Assembly: GCA_021234535.1 (NCBI GenBank)
Contig: CM037833.1
Span: 23,032,918 to 23,096,917 of the forward strand
DNA from: Stichopus chloronotus
Lineage: Eukaryota > Echinodermata > Holothuroidea > Aspidochirotida > Stichopodidae
DNA: 64,000 bases
Direction: 5' to 3'
Below the pieces are notes generated by a model. It was not told the origin of the DNA. It was given only the letters and a program-made list of their open reading frames with translations, and did not search any database. Position 1 is the stretch's first letter, and the number at the start of each line of letters is the position of its first letter. This document shows positions 63,309-64,000 of the stretch, one piece after another. The translations under genes and the position numbers were made by a program.

Positions 63309-63450
63309 CCACATTAAAAAGGATGAGCTTCACATGGACTCTGAGTAGCTTTTTCATTATGCTTGATTTGCCATTGATTACGTTAAGTTTGTCAGTACCG
63401 ACGCCCTTTTGGTGACTTGCAGGTTCAATCCCTACTGTATTGAGATAACC
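63309..63450 (-). CDS. Candidate exon 2 of gene D (stem region)
   Basis: 142 bases after a CTGTAAGCAG acceptor, entering in phase 0 and leaving in phase 1 before GTAATA. It encodes GYLNTVGIEPASHQKGVGTD and onward, through KSSIMKKLLRVHVKLILFNV. It is hydrophilic with no cysteines, like the stem of a Golgi type II enzyme. The 105-base intron separating it from the preceding exon is short but plausible. Later exons were not found in the window. Confidence 0.35.
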
Positions 63451-63555
63451 CTGCTTACAGAAATATTCACTCAACATTTCTTTCGTTCTAACAAACAATC
63501 TCTACACCGATTCATCGTGCATTCGATAGGGCAGCTAGAAACAGATATGACATAC

Positions 63556-63672
63556 CTTTACGCGTAGTGACACTACATTCAAACTCACAAAAACAAAAAA
63601 AAAAACAATTACAAACAAAATAGACCAAACTTTCCACGTTTTTGGTTTATATATTGACACCCCTTTCAACAT
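63556..63672 (-). CDS. Candidate first coding exon of gene D (type II membrane anchor)
   Basis: 39 codons ending in phase 0 before GTATGT. A short basic tail (MLKGVSIYKPKTWK) is followed by about 20 hydrophobic residues (SILFVIVFFFVFVSLNVVSL) and RVK. This is the layout of a signal anchor for a single-pass type II membrane protein such as a glycosyltransferase or sulfotransferase. An in-frame upstream ATG at 63774 exists. The family is not identifiable from these exons alone. Confidence 0.38.
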
Positions 63673-64000
63673 TTGATCATCACCAGGAATACACCTTTTG
63701 CCACGATACAAGATTTTAACTTTGAAAAGAAAAATAAAGCAAAGCAGGAAAGGATTCTCTTTGTAATGATTCAAATCACATACACATCATCCTGAATACA
63801 ACAATAAACAATTACTCACATGGTGCGACTCAAAGAAACAAACAGAAAGCGATTCTTTTGGTTTAATTATGAACGACCGTACTCGTCGTTTTATACTAGT
63901 CTTAACAGTGATGATACTTGAATGTATACGACTTCCATATGATACTAGAAATTGATCTCAGTCTCCTTTTATGTCCAAGTGCATTAAACGTCTTAACACG
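63673..64000. other. Right edge of window
   Basis: 328 AT-rich bases upstream of candidate gene D on the minus strand. They would hold its 5' UTR and promoter if that gene is real. No motif is assigned. Confidence 0.3.

Overview
This looks like AT-rich nuclear DNA from an animal. Genes are split into short exons with canonical GT/AG junctions and introns of about 0.1 to 6 kb, and the spacers hold eroded transposons, microsatellites and inverted repeats. There is no operon structure, no rRNA and no CRISPR. The genome style and retroelement types suggest a marine invertebrate, possibly a deuterostome such as an echinoderm, but the sequence does not settle this.

The main content is a cluster of three paralogous degenerin/epithelial sodium channel (DEG/ENaC/ASIC superfamily) genes, assembled exon by exon by comparing copies. 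Gene A (2836-11685, +) has 11 exons, all in phase, and encodes a complete channel subunit of 580 residues: HG gating motif, TM1, a cysteine-rich extracellular domain, and TM2 with a G-x-S selectivity filter. Gene B (21549-36516, +) has the same 11-exon architecture but carries one extra base in exon 5 and one in exon 7. Gene C (50259-42608, -) is more divergent and lies in the opposite orientation, tail to tail with B. Nine of its exons are recognisable. It is dead: it has in-frame stops in exons 3, 5 and 11 (the last inside the pore segment) plus frameshifts in exons 5, 6 and 8. A live copy, a probably dying copy and a dead copy sit side by side, and an exon 1 tract identical between A and B suggests recent gene conversion.

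Layout: 1-2.5 kb, unassigned; 2.7-11.7 kb, gene A with a TA-flanked MITE in intron 1; 11.7-21.4 kb, spacer with a LINE 3' fragment, a TIR element and a TTAA-flanked fold-back element containing a TA/TATC microsatellite; 21.4-36.5 kb, gene B, whose introns hold a three-unit tandem repeat rich in AGGTCA half-sites, a dead non-LTR reverse transcriptase, a 2.2 kb element with hAT-like ends, a dispersed repeat and a second MITE copy; 36.5-42.6 kb, spacer; 42.6-50.3 kb, pseudogene C with an ATCGAT-rich minisatellite; 50.3-63.3 kb, mostly spacer with a second copy of the dispersed repeat, an inverted-repeat pair and isolated exon-like open frames; 63.3-63.7 kb, the possible first coding exons of a separate minus-strand gene for a type II membrane protein.

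All splice sites were chosen by eye from GT/AG signals, phase and paralogue comparison. No transcript or database evidence was available.
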